A DNA stretch of 64,000 nucleotides from Bodo saltans (GCA_001460835.1 CYKH01000376.1:945-64944), one strand, 5' to 3'. Shown: positions 1 to 10,256, counted from the stretch's first letter. The notes: generated from the sequence alone by a model not told the origin. Program-made: numbers and translations.

Positions 1-2
1 CA

Positions 3-110
3 ACCAATTGGTTTGATGAGACGTTAGCAAAAATAGTGAGGAAAAGGGAAAAAGAGAGTGCAACAAAATACGACCTTACAAATCGTTCAACACCACCCCC
101 ACCAACGTAA
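3..110 (+). CDS. C-terminal end of a gene that begins before the window
   Basis: The third frame is open from base 3 to a TAA at 108-110 and would encode 35 residues, a charged helix-like stretch (WFDETLAKIVRKREKE) followed by a short Pro-rich end (STPPPPT). The composition resembles the tail of a real protein. Frames 1 and 2 close within 30 bases. No family can be assigned from so little. It could also be chance open sequence in a 3' untranslated region. Confidence 0.4.
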   Translation, partial: TNWFDETLAKIVRKREKESATKYDLTNRSTPPPPT

Positions 111-624
111 GAAACCACAGAAGGGAGAGATTTTGGCGAGGAAAAAAAAAAGAATGGTTTCGCGAGATTCCGCGGAAATAATAATTATCAAACCGCCACA
201 GTTCCAACAACGGCGATTGCTGTTGACACTTTTTATCTGGTGAACGAGAGAAAACAAAGCAAACAACAACACACAAAAAGAATTGTGAATAGAGGTCACA
301 TTCACTGACCCAAGAGGTTGCATACCATAACAGAAGAATGGGCTCACTGGACTGCTTTCAACTGCTTCAGTTTGAGATGTGTGCGTATGCTCCCTTTTCT
401 TTCTCCTGTTCAGCCTTCCCACCGCATTTCCATTGCCGTCCTTACCGTCTCTCTCTCTCTTTTTCACGCGATTCGGTTTCTTTTTGTGTACGAGGCGATT
501 CTCCATTTTGCCAAACGTAAAGAAAAAGCAAACTTTCCTTCACATCGTTACACCTTGTTGAGTTCTTTGCTGCCAACGTTTATCACGGTTTACCGTATTT
601 GCTGAGCTGAAGGAAAACAACAAC
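111..624. other. Intergenic region, no gene seen
   Basis: Several short open frames occur on both strands but none has protein-like composition. The region holds A-rich stretches and, from about 390 onward, repeated pyrimidine tracts including a CT run near 448-465. The last tract ends in AG at 605-606, 19 bases before the next ATG. This fits a 3' untranslated region followed by a trans-splice acceptor region. Confidence 0.6.
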
Positions 625-966
625 ATGTCTCATAACACAAAGGAGTTTAATCTGCAAGCAGAGCGCTTTTCAAGAGAGTACAACACGCAACGAATTGCAC
701 TGGAGAACTGCCTACAGACGAAAGTAAACGACGATATTAACTTCGTTTGTCAAAAGCAGAAGTCGGCATACTTGGAGGGTGTAGCACTGATTTTTTGCAA
801 GGAGCAATATGACACTGCCGTGAAGTGCCAGAAAGGCGTTGGAGACCGCTGGGCCTCGGATTGTTTTGACCAGAATGTTGCATTTGGTCAATGCACCGAT
901 CAAGTATTGCGCAAACTGTATATTTACAACATTGAGACAAGCAGGAAGAATCCGAACAACGTATAG
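625..966 (+). CDS. Twin CX9C (CHCH-type) small protein, probably mitochondrial intermembrane space
   Basis: The 113-residue product has six cysteines: C29 and C42, then C58-x9-C68 and C80-x9-C90. The last two pairs form a coiled-coil-helix-coiled-coil-helix (CHCH) twin CX9C signature. Proteins of this class are imported into the mitochondrial intermembrane space and oxidised by the Mia40/Erv1 relay; members include respiratory complex subunits and assembly factors. No cleavable presequence is seen, as expected for this import route. The start is the first ATG after the AG at 605-606. Which CHCH family member it is cannot be told; a complex I or IV subunit or assembly factor are the main options. 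Confidence 0.8.
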   Translation: MSHNTKEFNLQAERFSREYNTQRIALENCLQTKVNDDINFVCQKQKSAYLEGVALIFCKEQYDTAVKCQKGVGDRWASDCFDQNVAFGQCTDQVLRKLYIYNIETSRKNPNNV

Positions 967-1194
967 CGTGTAGCGACGAGCCCCCCACCGTCGTTGGAGG
1001 GTACATCACATCAAATGAATCACACTGCGCACCTTTTTTTTTTCCTTTTTGGGTATTTTCTCAACCTGACCATCTTGGTGATGTTATCATCCCTCGCTTT
1101 TTGGTAATAGTCACGTTTTTGTTTGTGTTATTTTGCTTTTGGAAACGTAAAAAGCAAAAGCACATGAACCCATTGGTGTCACCTCTTATCATTC

Positions 1195-1196
1195 AG
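1195..1196 (+). promoter_or_regulatory. Predicted trans-splice acceptor AG for the 1217 gene
   Basis: A pyrimidine-rich stretch (about 1172-1194) ends in CAG at 1194-1196, 20 bases before the ATG at 1217. It is inferred from the general kinetoplastid rule that the first AG after a polypyrimidine tract receives the spliced leader. Confidence 0.45.
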
Positions 1197-1216
1197 AACT
1201 TCAGTGAAACAATTCA

Positions 1217-4200
1217 ATGAAGTTCCATGGTGGTGCCTTATCGCTCCTCCTTCTTGCTTCCGTTGTCCTCTGTGATGACGATAGTCAACGTTTTTTCACC
1301 GCGACTCAGTCGAGCCTTTTCGCAGGCGTCCCAACCCTATGTATGGAGCAAGATTCTGCCATTAACCCCCTGAACGCCTACTTCCGCAACCCCATGTTCA
1401 CAATGATACCGTCGAACAGCACCAAGTATGTTGTGACTCAACCTCAATCTGGTGGCAACAACCTCCGGATACTCTCTCCAAGCGGCTCAACGTCGACTGC
1501 ATCTGCTAACATCTTCTCGTTGAATGGTGCGAGTGGCGAGAGCTTTGTTGGGGGTGCAGTGGAGCCGTTGACACAGTCACTGTACGTCTCATCGTCATTT
1601 CGTCTCGTCAAATTGATGAGTGGATCCGCCCCATCCTCCTCTGCATTAGCGACAACGACCGTTTGTGGGACGACCAGTTCTGCCAATGGCAACGACGGCA
1701 GCTGCTCCACCGCCACCTTCAGTGGCCCAATCTACTTGGCCACCATGAGTTACAACGACACCATTGCATCGGGAACATCATCGCGTGTGCTTTTTGCAGC
1801 GGACGGATCTACCGTACGGTTGATCAACCTTGACGACAACACAATATCGACGGTGTGCGGCATTTGGAACTCCGCCAACACGATTGATGGTGCGTGCTCT
1901 GGGGTTGGATTGCTGCGTGCTGTCGGTGCCATTGCTGTGGGACTGAATCAGGCACAAATCATTGTCTACGTTTTGCAAACTGGCGACGCATACTTACGCA
2001 AACTCGTGGCGACTGTGACCACGGATGGTGCCAACGCCATTCCAACGTCACGCCTAGCATGGACCCTCTCTACCATTGGCCCCTCTCGCATTGGAGATAA
2101 CGGGGCGGCTAAAATGTCCATTACGACGCTGGGCGGCCCACTATCTGTGTTCTACAGCAGCGGTGAGGGGACTGCCTTCACGTGGTCGCAAAGCGCCGGG
2201 ACCCAGCAGATTGCCAGCAATGCTGATGGCTATGACTGCAATCTGGGGGCGGTCAGTACCACATCGTTTCGGGTGCCCTACAGTGTGGTGCAATCGTTAC
2301 CTATGGGAGGCAGCAATCCACGCCAGTCTGTGATACTGTCAGACTTCGCATGCTGCACTCTGACGAACATTAGTGGAACATGGCAAGAAGCGACTTCACT
2401 GCTGCGCATCAAAACTGCCGCACCCTTTCCTCCCTCATCCGCGGCGCTGGGCGCGTTTGGCTCGTACAGTGCCATCACTGGAATGTGCAGCGACGGTGGT
2501 GATGATGGCGTCAACTGGGTATTTATCACCGATAGTAGCAACGTTGTCATTTCCACATCTGCGTCAACGTTCTCAGTCATTAGCACATCTTACACTGACA
2601 TTTTAAATTGCGTTGTGATTCGTAATGCGACAAGCACCATAGCATATCTCATTCACACATCGTCGTACATGATGTCGCATGTGGATGTGATGGCCAGAGC
2701 GTTTCTTGGAGTATTTTGTGGAACACAATTGTATGGTGTGACGAATGGCGCGTGCAGCAACGTCGCAACATTCACGCAAATGTCTTCGGCGTACTTTGAC
2801 AAGACGTCTTTGGAGGCAGGGATTTCACCTTCAAACCCGTTGGGATTTTGGGTTGGTGACACATCTAAACTCCGCTACGTCATGGTGTCGTTAGGGTCAT
2901 CATCGAATGCTGCCGCGAACGTGACTACAGTTGGGACCACCGTCTCGGGAGACAGCATTCTAGGAATTGCAATGAGTCCAACATACATTTATGTGGCGAC
3001 AACTGGGACGACTTGGTGCTCTTGCATCCTTCGGAGCGCTGCATTTTCTGTTTTTCGCGGTGCTAGCGCTGGCGTGCTCACGCAAACATCTGGTGTCTTT
3101 GCAAACTACTTCGGCCCTTCGACCAGCACCGTGGGGTTTGCGTACTACCAAGGCGTGCTGCTACTCACGACGAATGCCTACTCTAGCAACCCAGGTGTGA
3201 TGCTGAGCTTCCCTGTCAACGGCACAGTGGTCAATATGGGTTCCATGAGAGTAGTTGCTGGGGCTGCTGCTGACACGACTGTGTACGCAGCGAAAAACAA
3301 AACCGCTGGAATATCCCCAACACTCATGAAGTTGTCCTCAGCAACGCAAATCGTCTTAACCTACTCCACCAACGTGAGTGACGGCGGAGGCAGCAACGCA
3401 TCATCGGTGGTGAACGGAATTGCTGTTCCAGATTCTGCGCGTGCCATCGTGTGGCGCTTTTCCTATGTGGATCTCCCGGTTGCTGCCCCGGGCATTTGTT
3501 CAATTTCTTCAAACTGCAGCAACAACGCTGTCAACGCAACTTTACTGTCCAACACATTCTGCAACTGCACCTGCGCTAGTCGCTGGACAGGTCAAGACTG
3601 CTCGTTTTGTCCTCCACAGTACAACAACGCATCAGCGTCGCCAGCTCCATCGTGCGGAAGTTGCGCTTCAGGCTTCAGCGACTTTCCTGCTTGCTATTCT
3701 AAGTGCACAACAGGAGGAAACTGCAGTGACCACGCAACCAGCGTGGAGGGCAATACACACACAGGTTGTAATTGCACGTGCAGAAATATGTGGAGCGGCC
3801 CATTGTGCAACATTTGCACGTATCCACTGGATTCATTGGCGGATTGTCTCGAGTGTGTGAGGGGATACACCGGGTACCCAAATTGCACGCGATCGTCGTG
3901 GACACAACAGGACAACGGTACAAGCTCCTTGTCCACAACTGTAGCCTCTGCATCAGCAGCAGCAACAATGTCAATGTCAGCCACGGTTTCGGTGACATCG
4001 ACAGCGAGTGTCAGGTCACTATCTGCGACAGCATCCGGACTACCGTCACGCTCAGCACCAAAGAGTCATACCACATCCATCACACCAAGTCCCTCAAACC
4101 CTACCCACACTCGTTCAAAAGTTGTCACAACCACACCTTCGCTATCACTCTCCCTTACACCAAGCCACACTCAGAGAAATGCAACTGCTTCTGCGACGGC

Positions 4201-6847
4201 TACATTTTCTGCAACCCCTTCGCACATTCGAACGCCCTCTCGCCCAAAGTCCTTGACCCCAACTAAGTCACAGAATCACTCGAGTCACACATTTGAGGGC
4301 AGCCACTCGACTAGTGGGTACACCACGAATCTCACTGGCAGCCCCACCACAACCGCGTCTGATTCCATCACACGCAGTCTCACTATCAGGACGAGCAATC
4401 ACCGCTTCACGTTGACCAAGTCGACATCGTTAAGCGAGAGCGACACCACTTCAGAAAGCAGAACCCTTAACGCCAGCACCACAGTGCCCAAATTATCGTC
4501 TACTCGCACAAACTCAATGCAAGCCACGAATTCGACAGAGCTTATGCTCACGCCGTCGTTACTTCCGTCGGGTAGCCACACGAGAACTCATACGTACGTC
4601 CCTCCTCCACCACCAACAGTGGCTCCCAAAATTCTCGAATGCAGCGGCAGGGCAACAGTGCTCTTGTCGTACAACACGTCGACGGCACTGGTGCTACCGC
4701 TTACTACCGCTCTCACTGCCGCTTATGTACTTACCCTACAGATCACCAGTTGCCACACGTTTGGCCTGCCGTTGTCGATTGACGCTGTCCGCAGCGATGG
4801 GACTCGACCTGATGCAGGTAGCATCACACAGCAATCCACCTCACTCAAAGGCAAGAAACTTACCCTTATTGTAGGGCCGTTGAGCCCGTACGTGCAAGAT
4901 GCAAGTGAAGATGTTGTGGTCACGATTTTACCGCCGAAAGTCAACGCAGCAGCGCTGTTTTCGCCGAATGCGACAGATGGCGTTCAGTACGCAGTGTCGA
5001 GTGGAGCAACGACGTCGTCGAATGCAACCGTATCGTTCACGAATGTCACACAATTACCGAACGCAACGATGCGATTTACTGCTTCCGCAACATCACTAAG
5101 CGCCAGTACTGTTGCAGCAATGCAGGCAGGTGTCACGTCTGTATCGGTCGTCACTGTGGTGGTGTCCTCACCAGCGCTTGCAGGATCAGCGCAGCGACAA
5201 GCGCTGCTCACGAACGTCGCAGAATGTCCAAACCCTTTGGATGCGTCTGAGAACACACTGTCCTTTATGACGCATCCTCTGCAGTTTCCCATCGGCGACT
5301 CCATTGTGCGATTTTACGCCGGGGCGATGGTGGGGGATCTTGTTGTCATGATTGCCATTTTGGTGCTAGTTGCTCTCGTCACTCTCGCACTCGGTGCTCA
5401 CCATCGCGAGCCCTTCTGGATAGCGGCGTGGCGCACACGCTTCCCGACGGTAACGATGCCCATTATCAATATCATGTCGCAATCTGCCATGAATGGCGCT
5501 CTGGTGTCGTTGCTGTATGGAGATGAGGTAGGCACCACATTAGGCAGTGTCATTGTGTTTCTAATTGTACTCATTGGCATCGTGTGGGTGGTTCACCGCA
5601 CCATTCAAAGCGTACGATCGGAGTCACGGTTTGCTGACAAGCCAACAGTGCACAGATTAGAGCGAGCTGCGCTACACGAAGTTCAAGAGCGAAAAGAGTT
5701 GGAAAGGCGCGTTGCGTTCGCAGTGGGAAAAGGACCCACTGCAGCGATGCGTCTGCAACGCGCAAACGTACAAACTGTGTCAGAGGCAAGCGTTGCTAAA
5801 GCGAGACGACGCCGCACATATTCGACAGTGGAGCGTATGGGGACGTGGAAACATTCCTTCAAAATATTTGCGCAGGACGTAACGCGTGCACGAGGATTCT
5901 GGACCCCCGTCACTCACCCTGAGTACCTGCACACATACGGCGCTGTCTACGAAGAGCTGGAACCGGAAGGAATATACTTCTTGTGGGTCGAGGTCATTCA
6001 AAACGTTGTGTCGGTATTTATCATGAGCTATGTCCCCACAACAGCTGGCGGCTGCAGAAATCAGTTTATCTCTGTGCTTATTGTGTTAACGCTGTACGCT
6101 GTACTTTGTTGTATCATTCGGCCGTATTTGTCGCGAATTGCAACACTGATTGCGTGCACAATTGCTGTGCTACAGGCTGCCGCTGCCTGGACATTGTTTA
6201 TCGCGTTTCAACTCGATTCTGGAGGTTGGATGACTGCTTATGCTGTGATAAACTTTGGAACACTTGGCGTTCAAGCTCTCGCCGGTCTTCATGGGATAGC
6301 GAAAGCACTATGGGAGATAAGGACTGGACGAGATCCGTTATCCCGCGGGCTTTCACTCTGGACAGCTGTTGACAAAAGAGGACTACCATTTCTTGTGAAG
6401 CTAGATGGAGATAAGGCTCTGGCGAATTGGCCAAAGCTGGACCCTGTGATTGCCTTTAGGCTTGCAGGTCACGTGGAAGCAACTCCGTCACCTGACGATG
6501 AGTCTGAAGCAGTGAAATTGTCGATGCTTCCTCGCAATACGCTGTCCGAGCGAGTTGCGCCATATTCGAAGTTCACCAAAGAAGAGGCCGACGATTTGTT
6601 GTTGGCGGATGCATTGAGGTTGTCGGGAGATTTTTCCACAACCAACTCTGGCTCTGACTTCGACGAGGAAATGGATGACATGCGTGTACAAGGTCGGGGT
6701 TTTCAGGGACCACCACCACTCCTCCAACACGAAGACGCTGCGGATGACGTCGCAGCGCCGCTTGAGGTACCCGACGCCACAGACGCGTTGCTTGAGTTTC
6801 TAGATGCGACTCACAAGAACAGGTTGGAGCGTGCCAACCTGTTGTAG
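1217..6847 (+). CDS. Large multi-domain surface membrane protein (NHL-like repeats, EGF-like Cys-rich region, mucin stalk, multi-span C-terminus)
   Basis: The 1,876-residue product starts with a signal peptide (residues 1-19). Residues about 100-740 contain spaced NHL-like motifs of the form VCG...NG.DG.C...F (near 145, 213 and 500), suggesting an extracellular beta-propeller. About 760-895 is Cys-rich with EGF-like units (CNCTCASRWTGQDC; CNCTCRNMWSGPLC). About 895-1135 is Ser/Thr-rich and mucin-like. After a further ectodomain of about 230 residues come roughly six hydrophobic spans (near 1371-1394, 1435-1460, 1585-1605, 1615-1638, 1640-1666 and 1673-1697). The tail of about 180 residues is acidic. 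Many N-glycosylation sequons are present. This looks like one of the large membrane-associated protein families of bodonids; adhesion or sensing is plausible but not shown. Confidence 0.75.
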   Translation: MKFHGGALSLLLLASVVLCDDDSQRFFTATQSSLFAGVPTLCMEQDSAINPLNAYFRNPMFTMIPSNSTKYVVTQPQSGGNNLRILSPSGSTSTASANIFSLNGASGESFVGGAVEPLTQSLYVSSSFRLVKLMSGSAPSSSALATTTVCGTTSSANGNDGSCSTATFSGPIYLATMSYNDTIASGTSSRVLFAADGSTVRLINLDDNTISTVCGIWNSANTIDGACSGVGLLRAVGAIAVGLNQAQIIVYVLQTGDAYLRKLVATVTTDGANAIPTSRLAWTLSTIGPSRIGDNGAAKMSITTLGGPLSVFYSSGEGTAFTWSQSAGTQQIASNADGYDCNLGAVSTTSFRVPYSVVQSLPMGGSNPRQSVILSDFACCTLTNISGTWQEATSLLRIKTAAPFPPSSAALGAFGSYSAITGMCSDGGDDGVNWVFITDSSNVVISTSASTFSVISTSYTDILNCVVIRNATSTIAYLIHTSSYMMSHVDVMARAFLGVFCGTQLYGVTNGACSNVATFTQMSSAYFDKTSLEAGISPSNPLGFWVGDTSKLRYVMVSLGSSSNAAANVTTVGTTVSGDSILGIAMSPTYIYVATTGTTWCSCILRSAAFSVFRGASAGVLTQTSGVFANYFGPSTSTVGFAYYQGVLLLTTNAYSSNPGVMLSFPVNGTVVNMGSMRVVAGAAADTTVYAAKNKTAGISPTLMKLSSATQIVLTYSTNVSDGGGSNASSVVNGIAVPDSARAIVWRFSYVDLPVAAPGICSISSNCSNNAVNATLLSNTFCNCTCASRWTGQDCSFCPPQYNNASASPAPSCGSCASGFSDFPACYSKCTTGGNCSDHATSVEGNTHTGCNCTCRNMWSGPLCNICTYPLDSLADCLECVRGYTGYPNCTRSSWTQQDNGTSSLSTTVASASAAATMSMSATVSVTSTASVRSLSATASGLPSRSAPKSHTTSITPSPSNPTHTRSKVVTTTPSLSLSLTPSHTQRNATASATATFSATPSHIRTPSRPKSLTPTKSQNHSSHTFEGSHSTSGYTTNLTGSPTTTASDSITRSLTIRTSNHRFTLTKSTSLSESDTTSESRTLNASTTVPKLSSTRTNSMQATNSTELMLTPSLLPSGSHTRTHTYVPPPPPTVAPKILECSGRATVLLSYNTSTALVLPLTTALTAAYVLTLQITSCHTFGLPLSIDAVRSDGTRPDAGSITQQSTSLKGKKLTLIVGPLSPYVQDASEDVVVTILPPKVNAAALFSPNATDGVQYAVSSGATTSSNATVSFTNVTQLPNATMRFTASATSLSASTVAAMQAGVTSVSVVTVVVSSPALAGSAQRQALLTNVAECPNPLDASENTLSFMTHPLQFPIGDSIVRFYAGAMVGDLVVMIAILVLVALVTLALGAHHREPFWIAAWRTRFPTVTMPIINIMSQSAMNGALVSLLYGDEVGTTLGSVIVFLIVLIGIVWVVHRTIQSVRSESRFADKPTVHRLERAALHEVQERKELERRVAFAVGKGPTAAMRLQRANVQTVSEASVAKARRRRTYSTVERMGTWKHSFKIFAQDVTRARGFWTPVTHPEYLHTYGAVYEELEPEGIYFLWVEVIQNVVSVFIMSYVPTTAGGCRNQFISVLIVLTLYAVLCCIIRPYLSRIATLIACTIAVLQAAAAWTLFIAFQLDSGGWMTAYAVINFGTLGVQALAGLHGIAKALWEIRTGRDPLSRGLSLWTAVDKRGLPFLVKLDGDKALANWPKLDPVIAFRLAGHVEATPSPDDESEAVKLSMLPRNTLSERVAPYSKFTKEEADDLLLADALRLSGDFSTTNSGSDFDEEMDDMRVQGRGFQGPPPLLQHEDAADDVAAPLEVPDATDALLEFLDATHKNRLERANLL

Positions 6848-6960
6848 ATTCTTCCCCTTCAGTCAAGAGTTTTCCTTGGATTCCTACTCTCCCTCTTCGT
6901 ATTTGTGCCTTGATGCCTGCACATCTTCACCCCATTTTTGTATCTGTTTATCATTTTTGC

Positions 6961-6962
6961 AG
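6961..6962 (+). promoter_or_regulatory. Predicted trans-splice acceptor AG for FEN1
   Basis: A T-rich pyrimidine tract (6932-6960) ends in GCAG, with AG at 6961-6962, 28 bases before the FEN1 ATG. It places the upstream in-frame ATG at 6804 outside the mature mRNA, which supports the 6990 start. Confidence 0.6.
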
Positions 6963-6989
6963 TTGGCAACGCAACAGGAAATAAACCAC

Positions 6990-8159
6990 ATGGGAATTCT
7001 CGGCCTCTCCAAGCTGCTGTACCAAGAGTGCCCCGCCAGCATTAAAGAAGAGGAAATGAAGAACTACTTTGGTCGCCGCATTGCGATTGACGCATCGATG
7101 AGCATTTATCAATTCGTGATCGCAATGAAGGGATTCAGTGAGGGACAGGGAATGGAGTTGACCAACGAGGCTGGCGAGGTCACTTCCCACATCAATGGTC
7201 TTTTCCAACGGACGCTACGAATGGTGGACGAGGGACTCAAACCCATTTACGTGTTTGATGGAGCGCCACCAGAGATGAAGCGCGCTGAGCTCGAAGAGCG
7301 CAAACAAAAGGCGGAAGAAGCCGCTGCTCAGTTTGCAAAAGCAAAAGAAGAGGGCGATGATGAGATGATGGAGAAGATGAGCAAGAGAACTGTTCGCGTG
7401 TCGCGTGAGCAGATTGAAGAATGCAAGAAGCTGCTGAAGTTAATGGGGATGCCCGTTGTTCAGGCTTCCGGCGAAGCTGAGGCGCAATGCGCCGAACTTG
7501 TGCGCCACAACAAAGCGTGGGCAGTCGCCACTGAAGACATGGATGCGCTGACATTTGGGTCCAAAATCCTAGTTCGCCATCTCACGTTTAGCGAGGCCAA
7601 GAAGCGCCCCATTGCTGAGTACCACATGGACACAATCCTTGCCCACACTGGCCTGACCATGGAGCAGTTTATTGACCTTTCGATTCTCCTAGGATGTGAC
7701 TACGTTCCCAAGATCCCCGGCATTGGGCCACATAAAGCCTGGGAGGGAATCAAGACGCACAAGTCTATCGAAGCTTTCATCCAATCGTTGGATCCCGCCA
7801 AGCACCCTATCCCCGCGGACTTCAATTACGAGGGTGCTCGGGAGCTCTTCAAGCACCCAGACGTCGTTCCTGCAAGTGACGTGACAATCGAGTTCCGCGA
7901 GCCAGATGAAGAGGGCCTGATTAAATTCCTGGTTCAGGAAAAACTCTTCAACAAGGACCGTGTTGATAAGGGCATTCAACGTTTGAGAGCTGCGTTGCAA
8001 AAGAAAGTGCAGGGTCGCCTTGATTCGTTTTTCAAGATTATTCCCAAAGCTCCCCCAGTGAAGACGGCGCGCGAAGAGGATAAGAAGAGCGCAGATATGC
8101 CAGCAGGGAAGATGCGCAAAGCAGGCGTCAATGGCGCAAAGAAGGCCGTGAAAAAATGA
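6990..8159 (+). CDS. FEN1: Flap endonuclease 1 (FEN1/RAD27)
   Basis: This is a structure-specific 5' flap endonuclease that removes RNA-DNA flaps during Okazaki fragment maturation and long-patch base excision repair. The 389 residues match the usual eukaryotic length (about 380). The N-terminal XPG domain begins MGILGLSKLL, with metal-binding acids at D34 (IDAS) and D90 (VFDG). The internal XPG domain has E162/E164 (GEAEAQCAEL), D183/D185 (TEDMDAL) and D237 (LLGCDY). A helix-hairpin-helix (IPGIGPHKA) follows. A PCNA-interacting box (QGRLDSFF) lies near the basic C-terminus. All catalytic positions look intact. The frame extends upstream to an ATG at 6804 inside the previous gene, but the family N-terminus and the AG at 6961-6962 both point to 6990. 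Confidence 0.98.
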   Translation: MGILGLSKLLYQECPASIKEEEMKNYFGRRIAIDASMSIYQFVIAMKGFSEGQGMELTNEAGEVTSHINGLFQRTLRMVDEGLKPIYVFDGAPPEMKRAELEERKQKAEEAAAQFAKAKEEGDDEMMEKMSKRTVRVSREQIEECKKLLKLMGMPVVQASGEAEAQCAELVRHNKAWAVATEDMDALTFGSKILVRHLTFSEAKKRPIAEYHMDTILAHTGLTMEQFIDLSILLGCDYVPKIPGIGPHKAWEGIKTHKSIEAFIQSLDPAKHPIPADFNYEGARELFKHPDVVPASDVTIEFREPDEEGLIKFLVQEKLFNKDRVDKGIQRLRAALQKKVQGRLDSFFKIIPKAPPVKTAREEDKKSADMPAGKMRKAGVNGAKKAVKK

Positions 8160-8405
8160 AGGCACATCGGTGCAATCATTTTTCGGAAATTCAATGCGTT
8201 CTTTTGCGCACTCAACGCGTAGCACGCCTTCTTGAATTTATTACATAGAATTTTTTTGAGTTTTCTAGGTCCAACCTGTTTTTCTCTCCGAGTGAATCGA
8301 TGACCCAAATGAATCTATGGCGTTTCCTTCCCTTTTTCCCTAGAAAAACAGCACAAACTACACAAAACCTCCTTGAAAAATAGCGACCACTGCCCCTTGA
8401 CGCGG

Positions 8406-9947
8406 ATGTCATCTAAAGCAGCTTCGCTTACAGTAGAACAACGGGAGGCCAAGAGGCGCGAGATTGAAGAGAAGGTGAAGGCGATGCTTTCGAACATGGA
8501 CTCACCGAAGGCAGTAGCTGCTTCTCATGTCGTCGAGACCACTCAAGCCTCTTCTTCCATCGAAAACAAGCCCCAAGCTGAAAAATTGTCTGAGCACAAG
8601 CCATCAAAAGATGAGCTTGTCGAGGCGAAAAAGTCGATGCTTCGTGAGCGCGTGAAGTCTTCGCGCTCTGCTGCATCTGAGCTACTTGAAACGACTCAGG
8701 TACCCTCCAGCAACCACAGTGAAGCAGAGCCGGCGAAGGTTACCCTGATCCCCGAGGCAGCGGTTGTTGTAGAAGCAAAGAAGACGATTGCCCCCGTCAA
8801 AGTGCACCCATCGGCGTTACCGTCCAACGACTCTGCTGCTGTTGCGCAACTCCGAGCAAAGCTCCACGCTGCTAAATCGGACTCTGAGAGACTTGCACTT
8901 GCACAAGAAATCACGACAAAACGTTATCCACTCTCTCAAAGCGCCCAAAAGGAACTCAAGGCTAAGTTCGACTCTGAGGCTGCATCACTTAAGGCAAAAG
9001 AGGCTGAGGCCGCCGAGGCCAAAGCCAAGAAGGAGGCTGAGGCCGCCGAGGCCAAGGCCAAGAAGGAAGCTGAGGAAAAGGCTGCTGCTGCTGCTGTGGA
9101 AGCGTTCCCAGATGTGTCGTTGCACGATGTCAAAGTGCATGGTGTGCTTGGCAAGAAGAAGGCGTCTATGAAGGAGACTGTGGAAGAGGCGGAGGCTCGA
9201 CGCAAACGAACTGCCGAGGAACGTGCTCAGGCCGAGGAGGAAGCGAGAGTGTTCCGCGAGAAGAAAGCAGCAGATGAAGCCGCTGCGCTTAAAGCCGAAG
9301 CGAAGAAGTCCGCAAATGCCTCGAGCAGCGTTCCGCAAAAGGTTGAAGCAGGGCAAACCTCCGAAGCCATCGCTGCGGCAGCACGCATCGAGCGAGATGC
9401 AAGAAGAAAGGAAGAAGAGGAAGCTGAGCGTGAGGCACTCCGAAAGGTGCTGGAGGAGCAGCGTGCTGCAAAGCGCGCATCGTTCCAGAAGGTTGTGGAG
9501 GCGCAAACGAAGGCGTCACCTACTGGGGCAGCCGACAAAAAAGCTGCCACTCCAACTGCGGCGAACCCAACTATGTCTACCCAAGACGTGTTTACGGAAC
9601 TCAAGGAGCAGACGGATGCTACCTACGCCAAGTTGGAAGCTGAAGCACTGGCAAAGATTTCCATCGATGCTGCTGCCAGCCAGCGTGAACGAGAACGTGC
9701 GGCGAAGGCTCGCCAGGAGCGCGACGAGCGAAATGCTACTCTCCTTGCAAGCAAGTTGAAACGTTCATCAAGCAATGCGAAGAGCACTTTCGTTGAGAAA
9801 AAATCGACTGCCGTCAAGGGGAGTGGCAAGGTGGTCCCAAAGGAGGCCTCCACCACCGATGCTTCCCTGTCGAAGACTGTGACACCTGGCATGTGGGTCT
9901 TAGCTGTAGCCCTTGCATTTTTCATCATTGCAGCGCTTGCTCGCTAA
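8406..9947 (+). CDS. Ala/Glu/Lys-rich coiled-coil protein with C-terminal membrane anchor
   Basis: The 513-residue product is dominated by alanine, glutamate and lysine with long heptad-like stretches (about residues 170-420), including two in-frame copies of an 11-residue unit (EAEAAEAKAKK). It ends in a single hydrophobic segment (about 494-512, MWVLAVALAFFIIAALA) followed by one arginine, the layout of a tail-anchored protein facing the cytosol from an ER, mitochondrial or other membrane. The frame is open upstream to 8373 but only TTG is available there, so the ATG at 8406 is taken as start. No enzymatic domain is recognised. The sequence is low in complexity, so database matches to other coiled coils would not be informative. 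Confidence 0.75.
   Translation: MSSKAASLTVEQREAKRREIEEKVKAMLSNMDSPKAVAASHVVETTQASSSIENKPQAEKLSEHKPSKDELVEAKKSMLRERVKSSRSAASELLETTQVPSSNHSEAEPAKVTLIPEAAVVVEAKKTIAPVKVHPSALPSNDSAAVAQLRAKLHAAKSDSERLALAQEITTKRYPLSQSAQKELKAKFDSEAASLKAKEAEAAEAKAKKEAEAAEAKAKKEAEEKAAAAAVEAFPDVSLHDVKVHGVLGKKKASMKETVEEAEARRKRTAEERAQAEEEARVFREKKAADEAAALKAEAKKSANASSSVPQKVEAGQTSEAIAAAARIERDARRKEEEEAEREALRKVLEEQRAAKRASFQKVVEAQTKASPTGAADKKAATPTAANPTMSTQDVFTELKEQTDATYAKLEAEALAKISIDAAASQRERERAAKARQERDERNATLLASKLKRSSSNAKSTFVEKKSTAVKGSGKVVPKEASTTDASLSKTVTPGMWVLAVALAFFIIAALAR
9000..9065 (+). repeat. Two in-frame 33-base tandem units
   Basis: The units 9000-9032 and 9033-9065 differ at one base and encode the same 11 residues (EAEAAEAKAKK) within the coiled-coil protein. 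Unlike the other duplications in this window it keeps the frame and matches the repetitive character of the protein. Confidence 0.85.
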
Positions 9948-10256
9948 ACCCCTTGTTATCGACCAGAGTGACAAATGAATGAAGAAAGAAAAACGAGTTC
10001 ATGAGAGAACAAAATATTGCAGGAGAGTTTGAGAGAGATTGTTGTTGTTATTTTGTGGCGTTGCTGGGATGCCACACTTCGCTGGGCTGAATAATCAGAA
10101 AGAAATTGAAAAGTGCGCGTATTTTGCACTTGTTAGAACTTATTTAGCAGACCTCACGCTCCTTGGGTGTCATCATTATTGGACTTATAGTCTTCCAGGA
10201 TTTATGACTATGAAATAGCTTTCTTTCTTTTCTGAATTCCAGAGTTTGGAATAGTG
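9948..10256. other. Intergenic region, no gene seen
   Basis: No protein-like open frame is present. The end contains a pyrimidine tract (about 10218-10240) closing in CAG with AG at 10241-10242, 15 bases before the next ATG. Confidence 0.6.

Noticed and set aside
318-605. Open frame in the first intergenic region
   Set aside because: It is Phe/Leu/Ser-rich because it translates CT tracts; no motif, and it ends at the splice acceptor of the next gene.
6804-6989. N-terminal extension of FEN1 from the ATG at 6804
   Set aside because: It overlaps the end of the previous gene, lies before a strong splice acceptor and is not part of the FEN1 family, which begins MGI.
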